Below, in pieces: positions 17,122 through 25,601 of a stretch of 64,000 nucleotides of DNA. This DNA comes from Saccharospirillum salsuginis (GTDB lineage: Bacteria > Pseudomonadota > Gammaproteobacteria > Pseudomonadales > Natronospirillaceae). Made by a program: the position numbers and the translations under genes. Position 1 is the first letter of the stretch. Every line of letters begins with the position of its first letter. Below the pieces are notes generated by a model. That model was given only the letters and a program-made list of their open reading frames with translations. It ran no database searches and had not been told where the DNA came from. The stretch lies in assembly GCF_014651855.1 (NCBI RefSeq), contig NZ_BMXR01000017.1:1-64000 (forward strand). The letters are read 5' to 3'.

Positions 17122-18093
17122 ATGTTGTTAGCCTGGTTGGCTGTCATCGCCGGATTGGCCCTGCTTGTCTGGAGTGCCGACCGCTTTGTCGACGGCGCCT
17201 CCGCCACCGCCCGATACGCCGGTATGTCACCGCTGCTCATCGGTATGGTCATCGTCGGCTTCGGCACCTCCGCTCCCGAACTGGTCGTTTCCGCCATCGC
17301 CGCGCTCGATGGCAACCCCGGCCTCGCCCTCGGCAACGCCTACGGCTCCAATATCACCAACATCGGCCTCGTGGTCGGTCTGGTCGCCGTGCTGTCACCC
17401 ATCCAGGTGCATTCCAGGATCATCACCAAGGAACTGCCGATCCTGCTCGCCATCACCGTGCTGTCCGGCTGGTTCCTGCTCGACAACCAACTGACCCGGG
17501 TCGACGCCACGGTCCTGTTGATCGTCTTCTTTGTCATCATGGGCTGGTCCATCTACCAGGGCAGCAAAGGCGGTGATGACATCATCGGCGTCGAAGTGAC
17601 CGCCGAGCTCGATTCCCACCCCATGTCGCTCAAAGTCGCGCTGACCTGGCTCGTCGTCGGTCTGATTCTGTTGGTCATCAGTTCGCGCCTGTTGGTCTGG
17701 GGCGCCGTCATCATCGCCCAGAGCCTCGGCGTCAGTGATCTGATCATCGGCCTGACCGTCGTCGCCATCGGCACCTCCCTGCCGGAACTGGCGTCCTCGC
17801 TGGCCGCCATCCGCAAGAACGAACACGACCTCGCACTCGGCAACGTCATTGGCTCCGGCCTGTTCAACACCCTGGCCGTCGTCGGCATCGCCGCCGGTAT
17901 TTCGCCGCTGGCGACCGACCCCGAAGTACTGACGCGTGACTGGATCGTCATGACCGGCCTGACCATCGCACTCCTGGTCATGGGGATCGGGCTGAAAGGC
18001 CGCCAGGGGCGTATCAATCGGATCGAGGGCAGCCTCCTGTTGATTGTCTACGCGCTCTACACTGGCTATCTGGTTCAACTGGCGTTGACTTAA
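17122..18093 (+). CDS. CaCA-family sodium/calcium antiporter (YrbG-like)
   Basis: The 323-residue protein has about ten membrane helices and the two inverted alpha repeats of the cation/Ca2+ exchanger family. The first contains GFGTSAPELVVS and GNAYGSNITNIG, the second GTSLPELASS and GNVIGSGLFN. These motifs hold the ion-binding acidic and polar residues. It should exchange Na+ (or K+) for Ca2+ across the inner membrane; the ion preference cannot be read from sequence. GGGAGAG precedes the ATG. It stands alone, 113 bp before the chemoreceptor gene. Confidence 0.93.
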   Translation: MLLAWLAVIAGLALLVWSADRFVDGASATARYAGMSPLLIGMVIVGFGTSAPELVVSAIAALDGNPGLALGNAYGSNITNIGLVVGLVAVLSPIQVHSRIITKELPILLAITVLSGWFLLDNQLTRVDATVLLIVFFVIMGWSIYQGSKGGDDIIGVEVTAELDSHPMSLKVALTWLVVGLILLVISSRLLVWGAVIIAQSLGVSDLIIGLTVVAIGTSLPELASSLAAIRKNEHDLALGNVIGSGLFNTLAVVGIAAGISPLATDPEVLTRDWIVMTGLTIALLVMGIGLKGRQGRINRIEGSLLLIVYALYTGYLVQLALT

Positions 18094-18147
18094 GTCAGGG
18101 CAATACCTAAACACACTGTCTAAATTATGGCGAAACCCTGAAAAGCT

Positions 18148-18162
18148 GACTAAATTTTAGTC
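18148..18162. promoter_or_regulatory. Palindrome upstream of the chemoreceptor gene
   Basis: GACTAAATTTTAGTC is a perfect inverted repeat around one central base, 44 nt before the chemoreceptor start. A related TCTAAATTA lies about 30 nt further upstream. It could be an operator, but no regulator is identified. Confidence 0.3.
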
Positions 18163-18206
18163 ACTGGTCCGAGTTCCCGGTACCAATTTTCGGCGGAGGG
18201 TTCGTC

Positions 18207-19907
18207 ATGAAGTTTTCAACCATCGGTGGGCGGTTGTTATTGATTCCGGCTCTGTGTCTGCTCGGGCTGGTTCTGATCGGCTGGGTGTCGGTGTCCAGCC
18301 TGGAACGCAGCCTGATGGAAGGGCGGGAAGCACGGGTCGTGGCCGTGGTCGAACTCGCCCAGGGCCTGGTCGATTTTCATCAGGACCAGGTCGCCGCCGG
18401 CGCCTACGACCGCGAAGAGGCGCAGCAGCGGGCCAAGGACGCCATCCGCGAATTGCGTTACTCGGGTACCGAGTACATCTGGATCAACGATCTGGGCCAA
18501 CCGCATCCGCGCATGGTCATGCATCCCACCGTGCCGAGTCTCGACGGCCAGGTGCTCAGCAGCTCCAACTACAACTACGCCACCCTGGCCCGCAGCCTGG
18601 ATGGCGACTTCGAACAGCGCCTCGACAACAAGAACCTCTTTGTCGCCTTTACCGACCTGGTGCAACGCGAAGGCAGCGGTTTCGTCGAATACCAGTGGCC
18701 CAAACCTATCGAAGGCGGCGGCGTGACCGAAGAGAGGTACACCAAGTTGTCCTTCGTAACCAAAGACGATCAGTGGCAATGGGTCCTCGGATCCGGCATC
18801 TATGTGGACGACGTACGCTCCGCTTTCATGTCCCAGTTGCTGAGCGTCGGTACCGTTGTGCTGCTGGTTGTGGCCGCCATTCTGGCGTTGTCGCTCTACA
18901 CTCGTCGCTGGGTCCTGTCCAAACTGGGTGGCGAGGTCGATGATACCGTTGCCATCATGAACCGTATGGCCACGGGCGACTTCAGCGTCGACATCGAGCT
19001 GCGCGAAGGCGACGACAGCAGCCTGATGGCGGCGGTCAGCCGGATGACCGACAACCTGCGCGATCTGATCGGCACCCTGACCGGGTTGTCCGGCTCGCTG
19101 GCCGAACAGTCCTCCACCCTGGCGTCCTCCGCCGAGCAAACCCAAGAAGTTCTGGGGCGCGTCCAGGGTGAAACCGCCCAGGTGGCCACGGCTGTACACC
19201 AAATGTCCACAACAACCGGCGATGTCGCCCAGAACGCCACCTCGGCCGCGAAGTTCACGCGCGAAGCCGACGAAGAAGTCGGCGAGGGGTCCCGTGCGGT
19301 GGAATCCACCATCGAGGCGATGGAAGCGCTGAACACCAGCATCACCGAACTGGCCGGTGTACTCGATAAACTGGCCTCCGGCGGCGAGGAAATCGGCGTG
19401 GTGACCGAAGAGATCGGCGGCATCGCCGAGCAAACCAACCTGTTGGCGCTGAACGCGGCGATCGAAGCCGCCCGCGCCGGTGAACAGGGCCGGGGCTTCG
19501 CCGTGGTGGCCGATGAAGTGCGCAAGCTGGCCAGCCGTACCCAGGATTCGACCCAGGAGATCAGCGAGAAGATCGGCCGGGTTCAGGAAGGCTGCGAGCA
19601 GGCGGTGAGCAGCATTCAGCAGGGCCAGGCACAGGCGTCGAAAACCATCGAACAGGCGGGACTCTCCGGCCAGGCACTGTCGGGCATTCGTCAGTCGATG
19701 ACGACCCTGACGGACATCAACACCCAGTTGGCGAGCGCGGCCGAACAAATGGCGGCGGTGTCCAACGACGTGAACCGCAACATGGACAGCATCGCGCAGG
19801 CGATCGAGCAGACAACGGCGGATGCGAATCGGATCTCCGAAGCGAGTCAGTCGCTGCAGACCATGGCGGACGAGTTGTCGCACCGGTTGCACGAATACCG
19901 GCTCTGA
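18207..19907 (+). CDS. Methyl-accepting chemotaxis protein with Cache domain
   Basis: The 566-residue receptor has a membrane helix at about 9-30 and a periplasmic single-Cache sensor at about 35-190, with TEYIWINDLGQPHPRMVMHP typical of the sCache_2 type. A second helix lies at 208-228, followed by HAMP (about 230-285). The cytoplasmic bundle carries the conserved tip EQTNLLALNAAIEAARAGEQ and GRGFAVVADEVRKLA. No C-terminal CheR/CheB pentapeptide is present. The ligand is probably a small carboxylate, by family analogy only. It is monocistronic with a good terminator after it. Confidence 0.94.
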   Translation: MKFSTIGGRLLLIPALCLLGLVLIGWVSVSSLERSLMEGREARVVAVVELAQGLVDFHQDQVAAGAYDREEAQQRAKDAIRELRYSGTEYIWINDLGQPHPRMVMHPTVPSLDGQVLSSSNYNYATLARSLDGDFEQRLDNKNLFVAFTDLVQREGSGFVEYQWPKPIEGGGVTEERYTKLSFVTKDDQWQWVLGSGIYVDDVRSAFMSQLLSVGTVVLLVVAAILALSLYTRRWVLSKLGGEVDDTVAIMNRMATGDFSVDIELREGDDSSLMAAVSRMTDNLRDLIGTLTGLSGSLAEQSSTLASSAEQTQEVLGRVQGETAQVATAVHQMSTTTGDVAQNATSAAKFTREADEEVGEGSRAVESTIEAMEALNTSITELAGVLDKLASGGEEIGVVTEEIGGIAEQTNLLALNAAIEAARAGEQGRGFAVVADEVRKLASRTQDSTQEISEKIGRVQEGCEQAVSSIQQGQAQASKTIEQAGLSGQALSGIRQSMTTLTDINTQLASAAEQMAAVSNDVNRNMDSIAQAIEQTTADANRISEASQSLQTMADELSHRLHEYRL

Positions 19908-19934
19908 TCACCGGAGCCCACGAACAAGGGACGG

Positions 19935-19973
19935 GAAGCCGGCGACCCTGGACGGGCGTCGGCTTCTTTTTTT
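19935..19973 (+). terminator. Rho-independent terminator after the chemoreceptor gene
   Basis: GAAGCCGGCG at 19935-19944 pairs with CGTCGGCTTC at 19957-19966 (one G-U) and is followed by TTTTTTT. This is a canonical terminator. Confidence 0.88.
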
Positions 19974-19995
19974 CGGGAACCGGGTAGCACCAATC

Positions 19996-20053
19996 CAGGG
20001 TGGGCACTTGGGGGGCAGTAGGTTGGATTAGGATCGAAGATCCGTAATCCAAC
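19996..20053. repeat. GTTGGATTA-type palindrome with half GGTGGGC repeat
   Basis: GTTGGATTAGGATC at 20022 onward pairs with GATCCGTAATCCAAC ending at 20053 around GAA. It is preceded by an incomplete CAGGGTGGGCACTTG. It sits between the chemoreceptor terminator and the convergent LysE gene and may terminate the latter. No 113-bp element accompanies this cluster. Confidence 0.7.
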
Positions 20054-20080
20054 AACGTGGTTCATGGCACGACCCGTCAG

Positions 20081-20695
20081 TTAACTCTTGGCCGCCAACA
20101 AGGCCCCGGCCCCGATCATGATCGACCCGGCTGTCCGGTTCAGCCGTCGCATGGCCTTGGTGGAACGGGCATAGACCCGAACGCGGGACGCGCCCCAGGC
20201 GATCAGCATCAGACCCAGCATCAAGGCGGCGACCGTGAGGCCGCCGGCGAGCACGATGTCGCCGGTGGAAAGGCTGGACAGATCCATGAACGTCGGCAGG
20301 AAGGCGACGTAGAACAGAATCACTTTGGGGTTGGAAGCGGAAATCAGAACGCCCTGCACCAGACTGCGCAGCGCACCGCTGCGGGGAGCGGCGTTGTCGA
20401 AGTCGGTGTTCACCGGACTGGTCCACATTTTCCAGCCGAGGTAGAGCAGATAGGCGGCGCCGGCCAGGCGAATGACAGTGAACACCTCGCTGTAGTGGGT
20501 CGCCAGCGCCGAGAGACTGAAACAGGCGAGGACCAGATAGACCAGGTCGCTGATCACCATGCCGAATGCGAGCGGGGTGCAGGCGAGGGCGCCCCGGGTG
20601 AGGGCTCGCGCCAGGATAGCGAAGATGCCGGGCCCCGGAGTGATACTGAAAATGAAAATGGCGATGAAGAAGGTCAGGCTGCTTTCGATTGTCAT
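20081..20695 (-). CDS. LysE/RhtB-family amino-acid exporter
   Basis: The 204-residue protein has five to six membrane helices and the LysE pattern: FIFSITPGPGIFAILARALT near residues 14-33, then KMWTSPV and VLISASNPKVILFYVAFLP at about 115-133. These proteins export amino acids or their analogues such as homoserine, threonine or lysine. The substrate is not predictable here. The gene is monocistronic and faces away from the small membrane protein at 20922. Confidence 0.92.
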   Translation of the reverse strand: MTIESSLTFFIAIFIFSITPGPGIFAILARALTRGALACTPLAFGMVISDLVYLVLACFSLSALATHYSEVFTVIRLAGAAYLLYLGWKMWTSPVNTDFDNAAPRSGALRSLVQGVLISASNPKVILFYVAFLPTFMDLSSLSTGDIVLAGGLTVAALMLGLMLIAWGASRVRVYARSTKAMRRLNRTAGSIMIGAGALLAAKS

Positions 20696-20870
20696 GGCGA
20701 CGTCCCCGGGGCGCGAACAGGCGCTATTGTCTCAGGTTTCGGTGGTGCCGGGGAAGAGGCGTCGACGGAAGCGGTCTCAGGCGCCAAGCGTTTGGTGTAA
20801 ATGGCTAAATCGAACGTCCATGCAGGGTGGAAAACGCCATAATCCGTGCGGTTGCGGCTTGGCATGATTC

Positions 20871-20897
20871 CTGTAAGGCCCAATATAGACCTTACAG
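20871..20897. promoter_or_regulatory. Inverted repeat upstream of the small membrane protein
   Basis: CTGTAAGG at 20871-20878 pairs with CCTTACAG at 20890-20897, and CATTTTT follows. It lies about 25 nt before the start of the 81-residue gene. It may be an operator or an attenuator-like stem. Confidence 0.35.
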
Positions 20898-20921
20898 CCT
20901 CATTTTTGGGAGCAACACCTG

Positions 20922-21167
20922 ATGGCCTACTATCGATACGACGACTATGATCCTTATCCGAGACGCCGACGCGGCTTCTGGGCAACGCTGTTTCGCCTGG
21001 CGGTCATCGCTGTGTTGGTGGTCTTTGCCCTCAGCGGCGCCTTATGGTTGCTGGGCATCGCCCTGGGACTGGTGTCCACACTGTTTGTACTGGCGCTGAT
21101 GGCCGCCCCTTTTCTGTTCCTGGTCTGGCTGATCTGGATCGTCTGGGTGGTCATACTGGGCAAATAG
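20922..21167 (+). CDS. Small membrane protein, function unknown
   Basis: The 81-residue protein begins with a Tyr/Asp/Arg-rich cytoplasmic head (MAYYRYDDYDPYPRRRRG). Two adjacent hydrophobic stretches follow (about 20-46 and 50-79) with a short, barely polar break, so it is probably a two-helix hairpin in the inner membrane. No family is recognised. The start follows GGGAGCAACACCTG. An inverted repeat lies just upstream and no co-directional partner overlaps it. Confidence 0.65.
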   Translation: MAYYRYDDYDPYPRRRRGFWATLFRLAVIAVLVVFALSGALWLLGIALGLVSTLFVLALMAAPFLFLVWLIWIVWVVILGK

Positions 21168-21285
21168 GGCTTAAAACCGCCAAACGGTTGGCAAAATACA
21201 CCTTTGGGGGCACTTAAACCGTTTGGTTAACCTCTGTAAGGCGCTACACTGTAAAGAGTTTATCAATAGTCGACCCACAGAGCCG

Positions 21286-22218
21286 ATGGTGATCAAGGAC
21301 AGAATTCAAACACTGGGCTGGGTGCTGACCCTGGCACTGGCCCTTACAGGATGCAATCTGGAAAGCGTCAGCGACACGCCCGAAGCGGAGCTGACCTATC
21401 CGGAGATGCCGTTGCGTGCGCGTGAACACTCCAGCTTCGGCATCGTAGACCACAGCCCCGTCGACGGCGAGCGGAACCAGTCGCTGGTGCGCGACGTCAT
21501 GGTCAGCTTCGACGCCCCGCTGTTGATGGAAACCATCACCGACGACACCGTTCGGCTGTGGCGGGACGACACCCGGGTGAACGCCGCCGTCGTCTACGTG
21601 GCCGACACCCACACCATTCGTCTGTTGCCCGAACAGTCCCTGCAGCCGGATCAACACTACCGAGTCGAGCTGACCCGGGAACTGATGTCCAACACCGGCG
21701 AGCCCTACGGGGGCGCGGACTGGTCCTTCACCACCGCCGGCCAGATCGGCCAAACCTCACAGGAAACCCTCGATCGCTGCGTCACCCCGGAGCGCCAGGC
21801 CCTGCTTGAAGCCGTGAACGAGGCGCGACAAACCGCCCGTCAATGCGGCAACCAAACCCTGCCGCCGGCTCCGCCCCTGACCTACCAATGCGCCCTGACC
21901 GACATCGCCCAGAGCCATGCCGACGCCATGGCCGAACAGTCGCTGCTGAGTCATTACTCCAGCGACGGTACCACCCTGCCGCAACGGGCCGACGCGCACG
22001 GCTACGACTGGCAAGCCCTGGGCGAGAACATCGCCCGCCTCAGCTCGACCGATGCGGACAAGGTCGTCGATGGTTGGCTGGCCGAGACGATCCCCTGCGA
22101 CACCCTGATGAACCCCGACTACAGCCACATCGGCCTCGGGCTGGCGTTCGACGACAAAGGCCGCGCCTACTGGGTTCAGGACCTCGCCAAACCGGCCTCG
22201 GGTCCGCGGGACGATTGA
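21286..22218 (+). CDS. CAP-domain lipoprotein with N-terminal Ig-like domain
   Basis: The 310-residue product has a signal sequence ending in the lipobox LTGC, near residue 21. Residues of about 50-150 form a bacterial Ig-like domain (VDGERNQSLVRDVMVSFDAP to GGADWSFTTAG). The C-terminal 150 residues are a CAP/SCP domain, with SHADAMAEQSLLSHYSSDGT, YDWQALGENIA and NPDYSHIGLGLAF. CAP proteins are secreted and often act on or near the envelope; bacterial roles are poorly known. The start at 21286 is chosen over 21223 because it gives a normal lipoprotein signal. Confidence 0.85.
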   Translation: MVIKDRIQTLGWVLTLALALTGCNLESVSDTPEAELTYPEMPLRAREHSSFGIVDHSPVDGERNQSLVRDVMVSFDAPLLMETITDDTVRLWRDDTRVNAAVVYVADTHTIRLLPEQSLQPDQHYRVELTRELMSNTGEPYGGADWSFTTAGQIGQTSQETLDRCVTPERQALLEAVNEARQTARQCGNQTLPPAPPLTYQCALTDIAQSHADAMAEQSLLSHYSSDGTTLPQRADAHGYDWQALGENIARLSSTDADKVVDGWLAETIPCDTLMNPDYSHIGLGLAFDDKGRAYWVQDLAKPASGPRDD

Positions 22219-22226
22219 TCGGCGGA

Positions 22227-22508
22227 TCAGTCGCCATATCCTCCCTGCGTCTGTCGTGCCTCCCGGGCCATATCCAGCCGGAGCAGGAGTTCACCGCCTT
22301 CTTCCCGTCGGACCGTTTGCCAATGCCGGTCGCTTATAGCACCTTCCAGAGCATAGAGAAGATTAAGAGAGAGTTTGAATCCCAGCTCTTCCACGTCGAG
22401 AAAGGTCTCAACTGAACCTCGAGATCGCAACTCATCAACGGTAGTAATACCGGCATTAGCCAACCATTCCGTAGATTTGGGACCGAGATTCAGAGCTTTG
22501 AGCGCCAT
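22227..22508 (-). CDS. Stand-alone TfoX C-terminal domain protein
   Basis: The 93-residue protein resembles only the C-terminal helix-hairpin-helix half of TfoX/Sxy (LGPKSTEWLANAGITTVDEL), without the N-terminal domain. Such single-domain forms are common in gammaproteobacteria and have no assigned role. A link to competence cannot be claimed. It converges on the CAP-domain gene with an 8-nt gap. Element D begins 39 nt upstream of its start. Confidence 0.82.
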   Translation of the reverse strand: MALKALNLGPKSTEWLANAGITTVDELRSRGSVETFLDVEELGFKLSLNLLYALEGAISDRHWQTVRREEGGELLLRLDMAREARQTQGGYGD

Positions 22509-22546
22509 GGGGGTGTACCCGTTAAAGAGTTATTGAAAGGGCTAGC

Positions 22547-22710
22547 GTTCGGAGGTGGGGTGCAGGTCCTGCAGGGGAGTCCGCAGCAGGACCGGTTTGT
22601 TGCTCCTGCAAAACCGGCACTTCCGCCATCCATGGCGGTCGGCTGCTGCGGCCTAGCTTACATGGATGTATTCACAGCGACCCGGCAGGGCCTGTACCCC
22701 ACCTCCGAAG
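22547..22710 (+). repeat. Variable-arm element, copy D, with enlarged first hairpin
   Basis: Arms 22547-22576 and 22681-22710 (30 nt, about four mismatches) enclose a core of about 104 nt. The second hairpin (TACATGGATGTA) and the linker TTCACAGCGA are normal. The first hairpin keeps its base CCGCAGCA/TGCTGCGG, but the tip is replaced by about 50 nt holding two nested palindromes, one of them CCGCCATCCATGGCGG. This looks like growth or insertion exactly at the tip of hairpin I. Confidence 0.8.
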
Positions 22711-22765
22711 GCGGGTTATGAACACTGAATTACTATTGGCCACGGGATAGCTGATTCGACCACAG

Positions 22766-23554
22766 TCAGTAACAGTAACGCACCGGATGCGCCTGATTCT
22801 GGAAACTGAAGAAAGCGTTATCGGAAACCTGGACCGTGACTTTCGCCTGGAACCGGAAACTCGCCGTATCGACCTGAAAATTCAGATCATCCTGCGCTCG
22901 CGCCAAACCGGCCTTGAACGGCGGCCGCCAATCCACATCGTAGGTCTCCCACAGCGTCACCTCCACCGGGATCTGACCGTTCAAATCCGCCTGCGCCGCA
23001 TTGTTGATCTGGCGCATCAGACTGCCCAGCTTCAGCTCGATTTCCGTATCGCCGCTGCTCAGACTGCGATTCAACGTCCAGCTCTCATCCCCACACCAGG
23101 CGGTAAACGACCAACCGCGCGGACGATCCGTCTCGCCTCTCACCGACAGCGTCAGCTCATCGTTGCGATCGAACAACTTCCCGCGAATCGACGACGTCCC
23201 GCTCAACCGAACCGGCTCCCCGATCGGCAACGTCATCTCCGCAAACCCCGGCAACACCAACCGGTACGGACCCAGGTCCGGATCCAGTTCCAACCCGTAG
23301 CGGCCGTCTTTTACGCCCCGGTTCAGCGTCAGCACCTCACCACCACTCGTCACCAATTCAGGCCGGTTCGACTCCGCATCCACACGCCGATCCCAGAACC
23401 CCGTCTTGAAGGTCGTATCCAGATCCACCCGATTCGGCCGATGACGATAATCCACCGTCACCTCCAACTCCTCGGGGTCCACCTTCTCGATTGGCACCGC
23501 ACTGCATCCCACCAGCGTTGCCACCGCCAATAAACCCGTTGCCAGCTTCCACAT
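22766..23554 (-). CDS. Hypothetical lipoprotein, beta-rich
   Basis: The 262-residue product has a signal sequence ending in LVGC (lipobox, Cys near residue 17). The mature part is rich in short alternating strands and charged turns (ELEVTVDYRHRPNRVDLD and similar). No conserved domain, catalytic motif or repeat is recognised. A late cysteine pair (AWCGDESW and VRYCY) might form a disulfide. It is a single gene, divergent from the alpha/beta hydrolase with element E between them. Confidence 0.65.
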   Translation of the reverse strand: MWKLATGLLAVATLVGCSAVPIEKVDPEELEVTVDYRHRPNRVDLDTTFKTGFWDRRVDAESNRPELVTSGGEVLTLNRGVKDGRYGLELDPDLGPYRLVLPGFAEMTLPIGEPVRLSGTSSIRGKLFDRNDELTLSVRGETDRPRGWSFTAWCGDESWTLNRSLSSGDTEIELKLGSLMRQINNAAQADLNGQIPVEVTLWETYDVDWRPPFKAGLARAQDDLNFQVDTASFRFQAKVTVQVSDNAFFSFQNQAHPVRYCY

Positions 23555-23706
23555 AACCTTGATGCTCTCAACCCGTAAATAGTGTCGCCATTATAGTGCT
23601 TGTCCCCGTTGAACACAGGCGCCATCGGTCACAGAGCTGGGTCAAATTGTTTGGAAACTGTTGGAGCGACCGCCTTGAATATTGTGGATGCAACCGCTCA
23701 AGGTCA

Positions 23707-23819
23707 GTGTCGGGGGGAGGGAGTTGCCCTAAGGGGATGTCCGCAGCAGGGATGCTGCGGTCAAGCCCCCATGGACGGGTACACGGCGACCCCTTAGGGC
23801 AACCCCCTCCCCCCGACAC
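23707..23819 (+). repeat. 113-bp variable-arm element, copy E
   Basis: This copy is exactly 113 bp. The 30-nt arms (23707-23736 and 23790-23819) differ at one position. The 53-nt core shows CCGCAGCAGGGATGCTGCGG, TCAAG, CCCCCATGGACGGG, and ACACGGCGA before the right arm. It lies between two divergently transcribed genes, so it is at the 3' end of neither. Confidence 0.88.
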
Positions 23820-23871
23820 GGGTTAGAAGGCACAATAAGCAACCACCATCATCGATAGGAGCAAACAGAGC

Positions 23872-24489
23872 ATGCGGATAGACGGCCCGGATTCGGCTAC
23901 AACCCTGGTGCTGGCCCACGGCGCCGGCGCCCCCATGGACTCCGACTTCATGAACGATATCACCCGCCTGCTCAACGACCGCGGCATCCGCGTCGCCCGC
24001 TTCGAATTCCCCTACATGATCGAACGCCGCCAAACCGGCAAAAAACGCCCCCCGGACCGCGCCCCCAAACTGCTCGACAGCTACAACGCCATCCTCGACG
24101 AGCTCGGCCACCCCGAACGCCTCTTCATCGGCGGCAAATCCATGGGCGGTCGCATGGCCACCCTGGTCGCAACCCAGCGCCCCGTCGCCGGTGTCTGTGT
24201 CCTCGGCTACCCCTTCCACCCGCCTGGCAAACCCGACAAACTGAGGCTCGACCACCTCGGCGACATCCAATGCCCCACGCTGATCTGCCAGGGCGAACGC
24301 GACGCCCTGGGCAAACGCGAGGAAGTCGACGGGTATGACCTGCCGGAAGCGATTCAACTGCACTGGCTGCCCGACGGCGACCACAGCCTGAAACCGCGCA
24401 AGGCCAGTGGCCATACACTGGAGGAAAACCTCGCCAACGCCGCCGATGCCCTGGTCGACTTCATAAACCGCACCGGAACCGGACACTGA
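23872..24489 (+). CDS. Alpha/beta-hydrolase (Tex30/KANL3-like)
   Basis: The 205-residue enzyme has the fold's start (LVLAHGAGAPMDSDFM, an oxyanion-hole region), the nucleophile elbow GGKSMGG with Ser90, a YPFHPPGKP stretch and a late DGDHSL histidine. This matches the small prokaryotic relatives of Tex30/KANL3. The substrate is unknown. AGGAG precedes the ATG. Its stop lies 2 nt before the histidine kinase start, so hydrolase, kinase and regulator form one operon. Confidence 0.85.
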   Translation: MRIDGPDSATTLVLAHGAGAPMDSDFMNDITRLLNDRGIRVARFEFPYMIERRQTGKKRPPDRAPKLLDSYNAILDELGHPERLFIGGKSMGGRMATLVATQRPVAGVCVLGYPFHPPGKPDKLRLDHLGDIQCPTLICQGERDALGKREEVDGYDLPEAIQLHWLPDGDHSLKPRKASGHTLEENLANAADALVDFINRTGTGH

Positions 24490-24491
24490 GC

Positions 24492-25601
24492 ATGCGACTG
24501 CTGCCCCGGGAACACGTCCTCCAGTACGACTGGCTGGTTCATGTGATGAACTACGGCCCGGTCATCTTCTTCCTCGGGCTGTTGTTCGAAGGCGTGCCAT
24601 TATCCGATTGGGCCCAGGCCGTGGTGATCGCGGGAGCCGGCTCCCTGTGCTGGTATTCCGGCATGTGGGCGCGGCCGTACTACAACCTGATCTTTTTCAC
24701 TGTCCTGACCGGGCTCGGGCTCTGGGCTGTGTCCCTGCACTGGACCGGCGCGATGTACCTGTTCTACGCCCTGGTGTTCGTCATGGTCATGCCCCGTGTT
24801 TGGCAGGTCACCCTCGCCCTGGTTCTGCAGACCCTGATTGTGATCGGGCAGGGTGTCTGGCTGGACATGGGCAACCTCTACAACTCGATTCTGGCGATCC
24901 TGATCCTACTGGGTGGCCACGCTGACTATCTCTTCTTCCGGCATATGACCGCTCTGCGCGTACTGCTGCGCAGCCAGGAAGACCTCGAACACCTGACCCG
25001 GGAGGCCGAACGCGAGCGGATCGCGCGCGATCTGCACGACGTACTCGGGCACACGCTCAGTTCGATTGCGCTGAAGTCCGAACTGGCGGAGAAATTGATG
25101 ACCCGGGATCCGGAGCGTGCCGGCCACGAGATGCGGGAAGTGGCCGAATCCGCCCGCCGGGCCCTGGCCGAGGTGCGCCAGACCGTGACCGGCTATCGCA
25201 GCGGCAACCTGGCCAACGAGCTGTCGCTGGCCCGACACGCCCTGGAAGCGGCCGACATCGAGGTGGACCTCCCCGAGCGGGTGCCCGACGGGCTGGATCG
25301 GCAGCAGGAAAACGTCCTCTGTCTGGTACTGCGCGAGGCGGTCACCAACGTCGTGCGCCATGCCGAGGCCCGTCATTGTCGCATTCACTGGCAGGCGCGC
25401 GACGGTCAGTGGCTGCTCAGCGTCGAGGACGATGGCCGGGGCTGGAGTGGCCGTTTCGGCAACGGTCTGGAAGGCATGCGCGAACGGCTGGGGTTATGCG
25501 GCGGTGCCCTGCATCTGCGCTCGGCACAGCCCGGCTGCCGTCTGGAAGCGACCATCGGCGCCTCACCTGCGACACCGACGACGGAGGAACCCGCCCGATG
25601 A
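24492..25601 (+). CDS. DesK-like sensor histidine kinase
   Basis: The 369-residue kinase has about five membrane helices in residues 15-160. The HisKA_3 phosphoacceptor helix follows (ERERIARDLHDVLGHTLSSI, His near 182), then the N box REAVTNVVRHA and the G box VEDDGRGWSGRFGNGL. This is the DesK/NarX-like class with a multi-helix membrane sensor, often reading membrane state. Its stop overlaps the regulator start (ATGA). The signal is unknown; neighbouring genes give no lipid-desaturase target. Confidence 0.92.
   Translation: MRLLPREHVLQYDWLVHVMNYGPVIFFLGLLFEGVPLSDWAQAVVIAGAGSLCWYSGMWARPYYNLIFFTVLTGLGLWAVSLHWTGAMYLFYALVFVMVMPRVWQVTLALVLQTLIVIGQGVWLDMGNLYNSILAILILLGGHADYLFFRHMTALRVLLRSQEDLEHLTREAERERIARDLHDVLGHTLSSIALKSELAEKLMTRDPERAGHEMREVAESARRALAEVRQTVTGYRSGNLANELSLARHALEAADIEVDLPERVPDGLDRQQENVLCLVLREAVTNVVRHAEARHCRIHWQARDGQWLLSVEDDGRGWSGRFGNGLEGMRERLGLCGGALHLRSAQPGCRLEATIGASPATPTTEEPAR

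Noticed and set aside
18094..18206. A c-di-GMP (GEMM) or other riboswitch before the chemoreceptor gene
   Set aside because: The region has a small palindrome but none of the conserved paired and loop motifs of GEMM; it is too short for other common classes.
18237..19892. A 551-codon minus-strand frame opposite the chemoreceptor gene
   Set aside because: The coding strand shows a full Cache-HAMP-MCP protein; the antisense frame has no domain, signal or start site of its own.
22227..22508. Calling the TfoX-C protein a competence regulator
   Set aside because: The N-terminal domain of TfoX/Sxy is missing, and stand-alone C-terminal domains have no established link to competence.
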